Assembly: GCA_963693315.1 (NCBI GenBank) | Contig: OY856186.1 | Location: forward strand, 93,585,127-93,649,126 | Direction of reading: 5' to 3' | DNA length: 64,000 nucleotides | Source of the DNA: Diogma glabrata | Taxonomy: Eukaryota; Arthropoda; Insecta; Diptera; Cylindrotomidae | In this document: positions 21,181 to 33,604 of the stretch, in pieces | How the letters are laid out: each line of letters starts with the position of its first letter | How positions within the stretch are numbered: position 1 is the stretch's first letter | Made by a program: the position numbers and the translations under genes | Notes under the pieces: generated by a model | The model's database searches: none | Seen by the model: the letters and a program-made list of their open reading frames with translations, nothing else | Told to the model about the DNA's origin: nothing

Positions 21181-22445
21181 AAAAACGATTTTTGAACCGG
21201 ATCATTGTTGACCAACTTCATACTTGGCATTCAAGTAGGTGGAATAAAAAGTACGTGTTGTTTTAGAAAAATTTTAAAGTGTTCAGATCTAGAACAGAGT
21301 GGACCGAAAAATTTCGGGAAATTTCAACTAAGGGTGACTGACATAAAATTGCAAAAGATCGGCTCATCCGATATCAACGGTTTTATGTGCGTTGGTAAGG
21401 TAATTAACTGGCATATTGCAAAAACAGTACATAGTAAAGTGTTTGCTTACACTATTAAAAATACTAAGAAATAAATTGTTTAAAGATGGCGCTGAAGTCG
21501 TAGGTCAAATATTTTTTGAATTTTTCTTCCACAATATAAGTTCCAGCCTTACCCCAAAAGAAACTAAAATTTAAAGCGTTTTTTTTGTTATATAGATATG
21601 TATTAGTTTTAGAAGATGTGCATCTCAGATCAAAACATTTTAGTTTTAGATGAAATTCTTGATCTAGGTGATAGACAATGAACCTGACCAGTTTTGATAG
21701 ACTTCATAGTTGGCAAACAAGAAGCATAACTGAACTACAAAATACGTGAATTTTAGAACATATTTCAGGTGTTTAGTTTGAGAAAAGGGTGGTCCGAAAG
21801 ATTTCTGGAAATCCAAATTCAGGGTAAGTTAAAAATCAAATTTCAAAAGAACGACTCACCTGATTTCAACATTTTTACGTGGATTGAAAAGGTAGTTCAC
21901 TGACCTATCGAGAAAAAAATGCATACACTCTTTTCACTCTAAAAAAAAGTTTGATATACCGTTGGAAACGAGAAGGCTAATCCTATTCAGAAAGTCTAAT
22001 TTCATGTATAACCAACATCTAGTTCGGCTACCAGAGAGCTTACATGTTGAAAATGTGTGTAAAAACTTTATTATTTTAAATTTATGTAATTAACAAATAA
22101 AATTTTAAAAACTTGATATACCATCGAAAAGGGAAAGGCTCAACCGTTTTAGAAAGTTTGACTTCATGTATGAGCAACACCTAGTTTAGCCATCAGAGGA
22201 TTACCAAGTCGGAAAAATGGAAAAAAACTTCTTAATTTATATCATTAAAAATTTATGATCTACAAAGTTTGATACACCATCGGAAAGGATAAAATTCAAC
22301 CTTTTCAGAAAGTCTAAATTCATGTATGACCAACATCTAGTTCAGCCACCAGTGGGCTTGTGTATAAGCAAATAGTACAGCAAATTAGTTTTCGAATTCT
22401 AAGATGCCAAACTAGGTAGTGGTCATACATGAATTTAGACTTTAT
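21180..22445 (+). repeat. diverged tandem repeats at two scales
   Basis: A ~230-bp block (21190-21430) recurs at about 21690-21910: TTGGCATTCAAGTAGGTGG versus TTGGCAAACAAGAAG, GTGGACCGAAAAATTTC versus GTGGTCCGAAAGATTTC, GGCTCATCCGAT versus GACTCACCTGAT. Downstream a ~155-bp unit occurs three times (about 21951, 22113, 22268), each with GATATACC(A/G)T or GATACACCAT, AGAAAGTCTAAnTTCATGTATGA and CCAACATCTAGTTC. A partial inverted copy is at 22405-22440. Non-coding, like the internal tandem repeats of large non-autonomous transposons. Confidence 0.7.
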
Positions 22446-22475
22446 GAAATAATGATATAAATTTTAAATTAAAAA

Positions 22476-23560
22476 TATGGAGGGGCTGAAATCTCACAGC
22501 TCTGAGATATCAAGACTTCTGGGTTAAGGATTTTGATATAGTTTTCGGCAAAATGCGGCTCTTTGTTAAAGTACAAGTATTTTTTATCTCTGTTTAAAAA
22601 TTTATTACAAAACTAACACGAAACATCAATACGTTGCCGCAAAATTATAATCAAAATTCCAAAAATATTGGTAAATTAAATAAAATCAAACTTTTTTAAA
22701 AATTCCAAAAATATTCCAAAAATTAGAATAAAATATTAAACTTTTTCTAAATTCCGATAATATTCCAAAAATTCTTAAGAATTAAAACTTTTCCAAAATT
22801 CTAAAAATATTGCAAAAATTATTACAAAATCAAAAATTAAAACTTTTTTCAAAATTCCAAAAATTATAATAAAATCAAAAATTTTAAATTTTTCAAAATT
22901 CTAAAATATTCCAAAAATTCTTACAAAATCAAAAAATGAAACTTTTTTCAAAATTCTAAATATATATATATATATAAAATTCAAAAATTCTATTTTTTTT
23001 TCAAAATTCTGAAAATATTGCAAAAATTATAACAAAATCAAATATAGAAACTTTTTTCAAAATCCCAAAAATCAAATATTTAAACTTTTTCTAAATTCCA
23101 ATAATAACCCAAAAATTCTTAAAAATTCAAACTTTTTCCAAAATTCTAAAAATATTACAAAAATTATTACAAAATAAAAATTGAAAATTTTTTCAAAATT
23201 CCAAAAATTATAATAAAATCAAAAATTAAAAATTTTTCAAAATTCTAAAAATATTACAAAAATTCTTACAAAATCAAAAATTAAAACTTTTTCCAAAAAT
23301 CTAAAAATATTGCAAAAATTATCACAAAATCAAAAATACAAACTTTTTTCAAAATTCCAAAAATATTTCAAAAACTATAACAAATTCAAAAATTTCCATG
23401 TCCAATTTCATTTTCAATTACATTTACGTCATAAAAACAGCTACACTTTTTTTCCAAAAAATTGGCTAAACAAATAAATGAAATCATTTTTTGACACACT
23501 TGACATTATTTTTTTGACAAACTTATAATGACATAATTCTCTATAATAATAAAAAAAATT
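22476..23560 (-). repeat. ~58-bp minisatellite and flank, inverted copy of 29100-30165
   Basis: Starts ATATGGAGGGGCTGAAATC at about 22478, runs through GATATCAAGACTTC and TATCTCTGTTTAAAAATTTA, then about a dozen degenerate units built on AAAATTCCAAAAATATT and ACAAAATCAAAAATTAAAAC. It ends with TTTCCATGTCCAATTTCATT and a TTTTTGACACACTTGACA block. Every landmark reappears in reverse complement inside the hAT element at 28512-30916. It contains no coding sequence. Confidence 0.8.
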
Positions 23561-23564
23561 TCAT

Positions 23565-25430
23565 GTCATACAAACTATTAATTTTTTTGACTTCAAACTT
23601 GACTTGACTTCAACTGCTATTTTTTATTATTATGTCATATATTTTGTTAGTTTAATTTTAATTATTTACCAAAAGCAATTTAGGACATTGCAAGAAAAAA
23701 AATTTTGCAGGTTATGTATAATTTTAAAAAATATTTTTTATTAATTGGAATTCCATATTTCACTTTTATGCAAAATACATGATAATAGCATAAATAATAC
23801 CGTATATATGGTAAAATGTAAAAAAAATGCAAAAATCAATGTTTTTTTTTTATGCCCAAAAATGGGCATTTAAATTCAGGCAACCTAATTTTAATTATAC
23901 TTAGGTTAAAGTAGATAAAAAAAGTACAGATTAAAAAAAAAAATTTATTTTGGATGACTTCTCATAAAATGGCACCATTTGCCAAATTTAACGAAAAATG
24001 CCAATTGTGGCCGAAAAAATTAAAATTTTTTCATAAAAACTAAATCCCATATTAAGACTATTAAAATACATGTTTCCTGAAATTTTCATGAAAATTCGAC
24101 GATTTTTCCGCCCCTTATCATAAATTTAGTAAAAAAAAAAGTCACGCGATTCAGTTTTTTGAGGTTAGGTTACACTTTTAAAGTATCTAACCCCCCTAGA
24201 TGGATTTGAAATTTAATCACAAACATTTTTCATTTTTTTTTTGTTTTTTATGATCATTAGAGCCCGAAATATTTCAAAAATAGTGAAGCGACCTACTCAA
24301 AAAACACCAAAAAACCAGTTTTTGCCATTTTTGAGGCACTTCCGGACCTCCAAATTTGCTAAATAATTACAAGCCCACTAACTTTTATGTCCTTAACATA
24401 AAACAAAAAAAAATTCAACTTTGCTCTTACATGAAATATATCACTTTTTTTTACTAATATGACTCCACTAATGTTTTTCAAAATTTGATTTTCTCATGGT
24501 TAGCTGTCAGGTAAGTTCTCGTCAAAATTTTAGTTTGAGCTATTTTTTTTGAGTAATTTTTTTTGGTATTGACTATTTCTTTAAAACTATTCTGAATCTA
24601 TTTTATTATTATATATTAAAGTGTACAATGAAGCCTTTAAACTCAGTTGTTACTCCTATTTTATTGTAATCAAATATGATTTTTTTTATTATTCATTATT
24701 CTCTAACTATTATTATTTAATTAATTTTTATTATATTATTTTATTGTATGTATATTATTAATTTAATCAATGAAATGCTTATACAAAACTATTAAAATGT
24801 ATTTTCAAAAATTTTCAAAAATCAATTGAAATAACAAGGTGTTTCGTGATTTAGGTTTACCAAGACAAACTAAAGATATGTTTGACCAGACAAATTCAAG
24901 ACATCTCTGACCAGACAAACTAAAAACAAGCCCTAGACATGTTTACAAGAGAAGGTGGGACATTTTGTTCGCGCGGTCTTGGGTTTGTCTTGGCTATGTT
25001 ACTATAACGTGTTACTAGTAAGTTGCTAGTAAATCTAATATAACACGGTTACTGGGTAAAACTAATATTTAATAAAATTGTGATGTCACCAACGACAGTT
25101 TCTTATTTGAAGAAATAATTGAAATTGATTCAACAGACCACCACACTACTACTACTGGCAGAACTAGCTGTAAAAAAACTCGACGAAACCAAGAAGTTGG
25201 TGATAAAATTCACGAAGCAATTGTTAGTCTTCCTGCATCATCACCAGCACCAACGATATGATTTTTATTTATGCTATTCTAAAATTCTTTTAAAAAATAA
25301 TGTAAAAAGCATAAATAAAAATCATTTCTTGTTAGACAATTATGAGGGAAACATCTTTTTTAAAGTATATTTATTAATGTTTTTTAATCATTTATTTACT
25401 TTTTAAAAAAAATCTGTTGTGTAAGAGGAC
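23565..25430. other. no gene recognised; possible short coding relic at 25100-25260
   Basis: AT-rich sequence. 23880-24490 is evenly composed and resembles non-coding transposon interior (GCACTTCCGGACCTCC at about 24340). At 24880-24940 the words AGACAAACTAAA and GACCAGACAAA recur. At 25100-25260 one plus-strand frame reads FLFEEIIEIDSTDHHTTTT and GDKIHEAIVSLPASS with normal composition before a stop, which could be an orphan exon, but I cannot name it. Confidence 0.4.
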
Positions 25431-25432
25431 TT

Positions 25433-25520
25433 ACGATATGTGTCACAACAACATATAAAACCTTTTAAGACATAAGTCCAACAACAGGCGTTAGGGGGTG
25501 TTGATGAACGCATTTTTTTG
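25433..25520 (-). repeat. LINE 3' tail copy B
   Basis: On the minus strand the order is GTTCATCAACACC, CTAACGCCTGTTGTTGGAC, TCTTAAAAGGTTTTATATG, TTGTTGTGACACATATCGT, matching the tail at 20123-20250. It stands alone without the reverse transcriptase. Confidence 0.75.
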
Positions 25521-25827
25521 TGTTTTTTTAATTGAATTTTGAAAATTGACAACAATTGATAAACATATTAGAATTGGGTTTTAGCAGTACAGTTCAATAA
25601 ACCTAAACACCATACAAATTTATTTAGCGGCGTTCTCTTGAAAGGTTTTCACTTTTTTTCGACCCACGACACTCCACTGTTTCGCCACACTTGAAGAACA
25701 TCTATATTGAACAAGTAGTAATTGCACATCGCTGTTATTTTAAAACAATTTATAATTGTTGTGGGTTGTAAACTTTTAATAAGTTCTTAAAAATAAATCA
25801 AAAGTTTGATACATTAATTAATTGATG

Positions 25828-26658
25828 CACTGAAAAAAGTTTGTAGGTGAAATACAACAAACAATGGTCTATTGAATTTATTTAAAGGACACGTTATTTG
25901 ATTTGTTTTTGTTTTAACAAACATGTTTGTTAATTGCCAGTTTTCAACAAATATGTTTGTTAAATATTTTTAACTACATTTACAAGCAGTTCGTTGATTC
26001 TCGTTTGTTGGATAAAATAACCAAAAATATAAAACATAAATATGAAAAAATTCGAGTAGTAAGGGCTTGAAATTTATAGTGAACTTAGTGGAAGTACAGT
26101 AAAAGTGAAATTTTGTGAAATAGAGAGCATAATTTTAAGAGAATAAATGTGAGAGTGTCTAATGTCTAGTAATACCTAAATACCAAAAAAATGAGTGAAA
26201 TTTTAGTGAAATTAAGTTATTTGAATGTTCTAAAAAATTTAATGGAAGTTAAGTCAACAGTTTTGTTTTAAACGTGTCTATAGAGATAAATTTTGTTTCG
26301 GTAAATTTTAATTAAAATCATTTTAGAAAAATTATAAGTAATTTAATAGTATTATAATAAAATATAAGCTAATTATAACTAATAGTTTTGGAAATATGTG
26401 ATAAAATCAATAAAATAAAATGTCAACAGTTAACAAACATGTTTGTTATTTTAACAGTCCGGTTGTCGTTTTGTTCTTAATAATTAACAAACATGTCTGT
26501 AAAATTTACAAACTGTTCGTTAAAAATTGTTGGTAAAATAAATTTAACTGATATCAATTTGTTGTATTCAACGAACAATTTGTAGGATCAAAAGTAACAG
26601 AAATGTGTGTTGAATCGAAGGATATTTCTGTAAATTTTACGAACATTTTTTTGGAGTG
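25828..26658. mobile_element. ~830-bp MITE with CACTGAAAAAA-type ends
   Basis: Left end CACTGAAAAAAGTTTGTA and complemented right end CACTCCAAAAAAATGTTCGTA form imperfect ~20-bp terminal inverted repeats. The interior repeats the exact palindrome AACAAACATGTTTGTT at 25916 and 26432, with near copies at about 25948 and 26482. Similar ends occur at 34873-35319 and at 61873. No coding capacity. Confidence 0.55.
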
Positions 26659-28503
26659 TGCGAAGGAATTTTTAGACTATCCGACTTTAACAAATTAATG
26701 AAGCAACATGAAGTTTATGTAAACTCTGTACGAAGAATAGAAAAATGATTATATGTACTTTATTCTCTTCTCATTGAAATGAAAACTTTTGATTTGACAA
26801 AACAGAAAGAAAATTTACAATTTTCCAATTAAATTCACATCGTAAGAAAACCTAATACTAAAAAAACGTAAAACATTGCCGGTATACATCATTCCCATCT
26901 ACATTTTTAAATCTTTCAACATTGAATTGAAATAAAAAAAATTGATTAAATAAATATAACGACATCTCACGTATTTCATAATATTTATCGTATATTTTCC
27001 GTTTTCTATTTAATATTTTATTCACATTTAATGCATTTTTTATTATTTTCGTTATTCCAGGAAAGAAATAATTATATTGTCATTTCGATTCTAATCATGT
27101 TCATGGAAGTTTTTTTACGTAATTTAATATATTGAAGAAACAAGAATACAAAATTTCCCTTAAAACAGATTTTCGGTTAAATTTTACGTTATTCGTTTTT
27201 CCTCTATAATTGCCATTTGAGTTGTTGAATAAATAAACGAATTTAGAATAAACAAAAAAAATATTGGTAATCTGTGAACTGCAGATTTTTCATAGAAATT
27301 ACTCAATTAACATTAACGAGATTTTATTTTTCCTTATTTTGTATATTTTTTTACAAATTCCAAATAAACCTTTAACTTCAACATATTTGAATAAATTTGA
27401 ATAATTGTAATCAAATAAAGTAGAATATGGAAATTTTTAATTACATATTTCCGCAATATTCTTTTTCTTTAAATTGTAATAATTTAAAACTTTTCTTTTA
27501 TTTCAATTATTATACATATTTTATTTATTTTTCAGAAGTTTAACAAAATAGAGCTTTCAAAGTTTTATTTTTAATTTTTCACTTTACATACAAAACAAAA
27601 CGAGAAAGTTTAAATGAACATTTGAGAAAGTTTTGTTATACTTTGGTAGGGATTTTTTGGAATTATTTGTTATTTTTGAGGGTTTGTTTTGTTATTTAAA
27701 AACTACCCAAAAATTAAATAACTCAAATTTTAATGAAATCAAAGGAGAAGAAAATTGGTAGGACAAAAGAATTATTCATAAGAAAGAATTATGTTTTTGA
27801 TTTTAGGGTAGGTTTATATAAATTGAGTTTTTTTTAAAAGCGCGTTGCAAAATGGTAAATAATTGGATAGACTGACATAGATCGATCAAGCATACACTCA
27901 TCAAGTAAGTGATGTATATTTCAGTGTTTACAATGGACAGATTTGAGAATAAATAATCAACATTTAACATTTTCACTTTTGCTTTAACTTACCTGTTAAA
28001 TGTACATACCAATTCTATAACCTACTGTATATAGCTATAACTTTTCTACAATTCTTGCTCTATTTCAAAAAAAATTTTTTTTCAAATATTTATCACATTT
28101 TTGAATTTCCCTAAAATATATTAAAATTTTTTAAGGGAAACCCTAGGTTCAACTACCCTGACAATTTAAATGCCATTATTGATCAAAGGAGAAAAGAATG
28201 ATATTAACCATGAATGAACCATTTAAATATACACTTTGTGCACTAAAATAAAGATGTTATTATTATGTCATCATTTATAAATCTTAAAAATTCAGGTATG
28301 TATGGTATGATTGAATTTAATCGGAAATTTTTATACGAATCGAAAATACTACGACAAATTCTTTCCGATGTATGATTGAAATGTTTCGTAATATTTTGGA
28401 TTTTCATATAAACGCACCCATTTAGTACAGAATTTAAAAATGTCAAAACCTTTTAATATTCGTATTTATCATTTGTTTTGTGTTGATATTGATAGAATAT
28501 ATA
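26659..28503. other. AT-rich DNA without a gene
   Basis: Long A/T tracts. No conserved frame, repeat partner or RNA motif found. 28140-28500 is slightly less biased but shows only a short minus-strand frame of low-information composition. Confidence 0.5.
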
Positions 28504-28681
28504 GTTTAAATCAGCGGTTCTTAAACTTTTTTGTATTGCGACCCCAAATTTTAAATGCCATATTTTGGCGACCCACTTATATTTTTTTTGACAGATAAAC
28601 GTTATTAAAAAAAAAAAACGTTTAATTAAACAACAAAAACTATTTTATTTTCAGCTAATATAAAAATAAAAATTTATTACA

Positions 28682-30165
28682 TTACTTCGGTCTGAAAGAC
28701 CTAAGTATGACATTCATGAGCCAAAAGTGAAATTCTTACCCCCACTTTTTTTGGAATTTCTCGACGTTTTAGAACCTACTGAAACAGGTATACTCAAGGG
28801 ACAGGTCCGAAAGGATGCTGTGTTCGATAACTGTATCGGAAGTGTGTCAAAAAGACATTAAGTGTGTCAAAACAACAAATTTTCATATTTTTGGCCTAAA
28901 AAACGTCAATTTTAAGTGATTACGAGTAGGAAAATTAAATTTGGAGAAACCTTGATGGTTATAGGGATTGGTATGTGAGATAAAAAACTAGATTATTGCA
29001 TTAGAAGTTCGACAAAAAAATGTTGTCAAGTGTGTCAAAAGAAAGATTTTTATTAATTTTTTTACCCAATTTTTCGGAAAGAAATAAAATTAATTATTTG
29101 TTTAAATGAAATGTTATTATTATTATTGAGAATTATGGCATTATAAGTTTGTCAAAAAAATGTTGTTAAGTGTGCCAAAAGAATGATTTTTATTGACTTT
29201 TTTACCCAATTTTTCGGAAAAAAATAAAATTAATAATTTGTATGACATGAAATTTTATTATTATTATTGAGAATTATGACATTATTAGTTTGTCAAAAAA
29301 ATAATGTCAAGTGTGTCAAAAAATGATTTCATTTATTTTTTAGCCAATTTTTTGGAAAAAAAAATGTAGCTGTTTTTATGGTGTAAATGTAATTGAAAAT
29401 GAAATTGGACATGGAAATTTTTTAATTTGTTATAGTTTTTGAAATATTTTTGGAATTTTGAAAAAAGATTGTATATTTGATTTTGTAATAATTTTTGCAA
29501 TATATTTAGAATTTTGGAAAAAGTTTTAATTTTTGATTTTGTAAGAATTTTTGGAATATTTTTAGAATTTCTAAAGATTTTAAATTCTTTATTTTATTAT
29601 AATTTTTGGAATTTTGAAAAAAGTTTCAATTTTTGATTTCGCAATGATTTTTGCAATATTTTTAGAATTTTGGAAAAGTTTGAATTTTTTAAGAATTTTT
29701 GGAATATTATTGGAATTTAGAAAAAGTTTAAATATTTGATTTTATTCTAATTTTTAGAATATTTCTGGAATTTTGAAAAAAGTTTGATTTTATTTCATTT
29801 TTTCAATATTTTTGGAATTTTGAAAGAAATATGAATTTGTGATTTTGAAATATTTTCTCGAAACGCTAAATGGAGAGGTTTTTGAGTAGTTTGCTGAGTT
29901 TATCATCTTTTCATTAAATTATGTTAATTTATGATCTGTTATAATTTTCTGGCATCGTATTGATGTTTCGTGTTAGTTTTGTAATAAATTTCTAAACAGA
30001 GATAAAAAATACTTGTACTTTAACAAAGAGCTACGTTTGATATACATTTGAGAGCAATGTTTGATACACAAAAGTTTTTTGCCGAAAACCATATCAGAAT
30101 CCTTAACCCAGACCGAAGTCTTGATATCTCGGAGCTGTCAGATTTCGGCCCCTCCATATTTTTCT
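28682..30165. repeat. nested repeat segment inside the hAT element
   Basis: Bounded by ACTTCGGTCTG (28684) and CAGACCGAAGT (about 30111), with CAGATTTCGGCCCCTCC just beyond. It contains a ~130-bp unit about 2.5 times (29020-29360, with GTCAAGTGTGTCAAAAG and TACCCAATTTTTCGGAAA) and a ~58-bp minisatellite (29400-29870). Its right two thirds are present in reverse orientation at 22476-23560, so it is a mobile or duplicated unit in its own right. Confidence 0.7.
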
Positions 30166-30259
30166 AGTTAAAACAATATGGAAATTAATAAAAAATAAAG
30201 ATTAATAACCTTTTCTAGATATATTATTAAGTATTAAAATAAATAAAACATTAAAATAT

Positions 30260-30714
30260 TTTTTAATGTGATGGGTGTGCTTGCTTTTTAGAGCAAAGTA
30301 ACGTTAATTGTGGCTCGATTTCCGAAAGCGCTGGTCTCAACACATTTTTAATATTGCGCAATTGAGAGCGATATTTTGATTTAATATATATACAATAAGG
30401 ATGAAAATGCATTTTCGCACAAATATGAGGTGGAAAAGGTCAAAATAATTTGAACTGTTTCTCCCTTTTAATTGACAACCAAAAAAATTTCCTAGTATTT
30501 TATTCTTTAATAGTGCTTTCAAAGTACTATGGCAGGATAGTTCCGCAAATTCTTCTTGAGCTTTTATGTCCATATGTTGTATATCTTTAAGTTTTATGTT
30601 AAAAGGCTGAATTATCCAACGGTGTTGTGAAATATAAATTATTAAAATTATGAATATTGAATTATTGAACGATCCGACTACAGAATTGTATTGTGGATTG
30701 TGGAATGTCACCAA
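30260..30714 (-). pseudogene. hAT transposase C-terminal fragment
   Basis: Minus strand reads KDIQHMDIKAQEEFAELSC, then STLKALLKNKILGNFF, and past frameshifts NQNIALN and ALKSKHTHH. In ZBED5-like hAT transposases the corresponding region includes a QEEF-A-LSCDSTLK-type stretch, the LLPF...YLCE dimerisation region and a final KQAHPSH. Here the central part is scrambled by frameshifts and no DDE residues remain. Orientation agrees with the element ends. Confidence 0.7.
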
Positions 30715-30924
30715 AAGATAAGTTAAAACATTACAAAATTTAAAAAGTCATCCAATTCTAAAACCTTGAAAAATTAATTCAAAAACCTTGCAAAGTTTGT
30801 TAATTTATGACATATATAGGGAAAATTTATTTTTTTAAATTGGGAATTTCTCGCGACCCCATGAAAAAAGGTAACAACCCCAGTTGGGGTCGCGACCCCG
30901 AGTTTAAGAAACGCTGGTTTAAAT

Positions 30925-31515
30925 GGCGAGTTTAGTTTTTTTTATGATTATGGATAGCTTTTCCGTTGTAAAATGTTTATTAAACAAATGTAAAAACGAT
31001 ATATAAAAAAAAACATAACGTATAACTTAATATAATTTACAACAAAACGTCAAATATAAATTTCCGACAAGCAAAATGGATTCGAAAATTTTTCCGACAG
31101 AAATGTTCGAAAAATACTTTCAATCATATGCCATTTTAAATTTCCAAATAGTTATAATATTTCCGAGTCGGATTTTTATTCAATCATACCACCACAGCTT
31201 TGTTTGCTTAAATCGGCAACCAAGTAAGTTACAAAAAAATATAACTGGCAATCAAATTTACACTATTGTGGTACTTTTAATTTGGAAGACTATGCTATTT
31301 TTCTTGAGCTATTTTCATTCGCAAGTGCATTCTTAATCCGCCAAAACGATAAAATAGGATAAAATGTTATTGTTAAAAAATAGATAATATTACAATAAAT
31401 CAGATAGAACGATATCTATTAATATTGTTTCGATTCTACATAATCGCATAGAATATACAAAACAAAATTGTATTCAACCTAAATTTACCCTATACAATAT
31501 TTCAATAATCATTAC
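30925..31515. other. no gene recognised
   Basis: AT-rich. A plus-strand frame at 31076-31336 begins with ATG but has no recognisable domain and atypical composition, so I do not call it a gene. Confidence 0.45.
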
Positions 31516-31519
31516 AACT

Positions 31520-32648
31520 ACAAAAAGTCCAAGCGGCACGTATATGCGCTAGAAATAGGTAGATTTCGGGACCAGACAGCTTTGTGTACAAATAGAATTG
31601 GATGTGTTAGATTAGTTTAAATAAAAAAATTAATTAGAATAGTCCAAGTCCAAAATAATCCAAAAAATGTATCAAACCAAACTAAATACATTAACGGAAA
31701 CTTCTTTATCAATGCGATTTCGGAACAGTTTTATTTAATTTGGTTAAAACTACTTTTAATAACATATTAAATCCACCAAAGAGCAAATAAACGTTCTCAC
31801 AACGTCACAACGTCATACCTACAACACCACTACACATAATTTTATAATCTAAAATTGTCAAACAAGTTTTACACCTCAAATAATTCAAATATCTACAATT
31901 TAGGAAGACTGTTGTAAATGTGTAATCAATATGCATATAAGAAAATATTCCTTAATTTAAAACAATAATGACTCAGCTTTGTTTTAATTTTTGTTTTAAA
32001 TTTTTGCGAAAAACATAAAAAACTGAAAAAAAAACAAAAGAAAATTTTTTTAATATTTTTTCTATGTGATATTTTTATATTTTTATGGAAGTTGTTGTTG
32101 TAATTGAATGGCATGCATTAGGTTTAATGCTAATTACATTGAAACCTCTTGGGTTAGAAAGTTGAAAATCTCGGAGGTTATAGTTGAAAAGTTTATCTAA
32201 AAGCGAGTATGAGTTTAAATAACATAAACTCAAAAATGAGGAAGACATGGCCGTTTGCGTTTGTTTTCGTTCTAACAGCCCTGGTGTCTCAACCTCTAGA
32301 CTTGAACTATTTTTTTTAAATTTTGGAAAGATTTATGTTCTAGTTAACGTGTGTATAAATTTTCGAAAGTGAGATTGGCCATTTTCAGCAAAATCAAGGA
32401 CAACAAAGTTTCTTAAATTTTTAAATCAGCCGATTTTTCAGGAACCTGGAACGCCAAGGTTGTCATTTGAAAAAAAAATGATAGGAATATGTTCAAATAT
32501 TCAATATTGATAAGTTTTATTAAAATATTATGATTCATACGGAAGTTATTAAGCCCTATATTATTCGACTTTTTTGGCTCTAGCCACTTAACCTGTACCT
32601 GGATATGGCCAGTTCGCGAACTTGTTCAAGATATTTTTTGCCGCAACG

Positions 32649-32711
<63 letters not shown>

Positions 32712-32828
32712 TTTTTTTCCGTCTCCGCTTATCATTCATAGTCGTTTGGCACCAAAATTTTCCCGAAATTCCGAGATGAAGCCTATTGCAATAGGTAGAT
32801 TTTTATATGAAATCTACCTAAAACAGGA
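31520..32828 (+). mobile_element. non-coding dispersed element, copy 2
   Basis: Same left end (GTCCAAGCGGCACGTATAT, 31528) and right end (CGTCTCCGCTTATCAT, GTCGTTTGGCAC and the hairpin GGTAGATTT/GAAATCTACC) as copy 1 at 471-2028. It lacks the 335-bp tandem array but keeps a CGAACTTGTTCAAGATATT block near 32617. The terminal hairpin alone recurs inverted at about 61272-61302. Confidence 0.6.
32649..32706. repeat. (TA)n microsatellite
   Basis: About 58 bp of almost pure TA dinucleotides with a single C interruption near 32662, inside dispersed element copy 2. Confidence 0.95.
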
Positions 32829-33550
32829 TAAAATTTAAAAAAGGGATGACAAAAACATTAACAAATATCCATGCCAAATAATAATGACATCGGTTATTCT
32901 TTGCAAAGAAATTTTAGATTGAACTGGAATAATCTTAATATTTATTGTATAAAATTGTAGTTAAGGAATTTATTGTTCAGAACGAAGGACAGTTCAAATT
33001 AGAATACGATTGTTTTAGCAATTCAAATTGAAATTCGATTGTGTTAACCATTTTGAAGTTGAAGTGCGATAGTGTAAACAGAGAGAACACTGCATTGTGA
33101 ATATTAAATAGTGTAAATAAAAGTTAAGTAAATTTAAAATGTAAATAAAAAGTTTTTATTTTTATTGTATAATAATATTTGGTGTATTATTTTTGGACGC
33201 TGTGTTTATACTGAAAATGTTTACAATCCAACTATGTAGTTTCATTAGCTACTGTATGCGCAGTTATGGAATATTGTTTGCTGTGTTGTTTTCCTATTGT
33301 TGTGAAACAATACGGGTGTTAAATACATAATAAAGCTAATTTGCAATTGAAATTTGTGTGCTAATGTGACTAACTAAAGTGAGAAAAATCATTAAATCAG
33401 AGAGAGAGAAAAATATAAAAATATAGTATTTAAATTATTGCATGTTTGGGTTGTCGGACTCGACAAAAGCAGACACATTTTTATCGGACAAGGTTGCTCT
33501 TGTTTTTTAAACAAATTTCCAAACCCCCATTAATTAAACAAATTTATTAT
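32829..33550. other. AT-rich DNA without a gene
   Basis: No conserved frame. ATTCAAATTGAAATTCGATT-like words repeat around 32995-33060. Nothing else supportable. Confidence 0.45.
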
Positions 33551-33551
33551 A

Positions 33552-33599
33552 TTGTTTTAATTATATTAACAAACGTGTTTGTTAATATAATTAAAACAA
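33552..33599. repeat. 48-bp near-perfect palindrome
   Basis: Arms of 23 bp (TTGTTTTAATTATATTAACA plus AAC, and its complement) around a central GT. The centre AACAAACGTGTTTGTT differs by one base from the palindrome repeated in the MITE at 25828-26658, so it may be a relic of that family. Confidence 0.8.
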
Positions 33600-33604
33600 A
33601 CTAG

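Larger units (their letters stand above)
28504..30924 (-). mobile_element. hAT-superfamily DNA transposon, non-autonomous
   Basis: Terminal inverted repeats CAGCGGTTCTTAAACTTTT followed by TTGCGACCCC (from 28512), and GGGGTCGCGACCCCGAGTTTA ending AAGAAACGCTG at 30916, flanked by a perfect 8-bp duplication GTTTAAAT (28504-28511 and 30917-30924). The ends and the 8-bp duplication are hallmarks of hAT elements of the Charlie/ZBED5-like type. Only the transposase C-terminus survives (30260-30714), and a repeat-rich segment fills 28682-30165. Confidence 0.92.

Noticed and set aside
32605..32838. Protein-coding ORF across the (TA)n run
   Set aside because: Its Tyr-Ile repeats come from the TA microsatellite; the rest is the end of a dispersed element.
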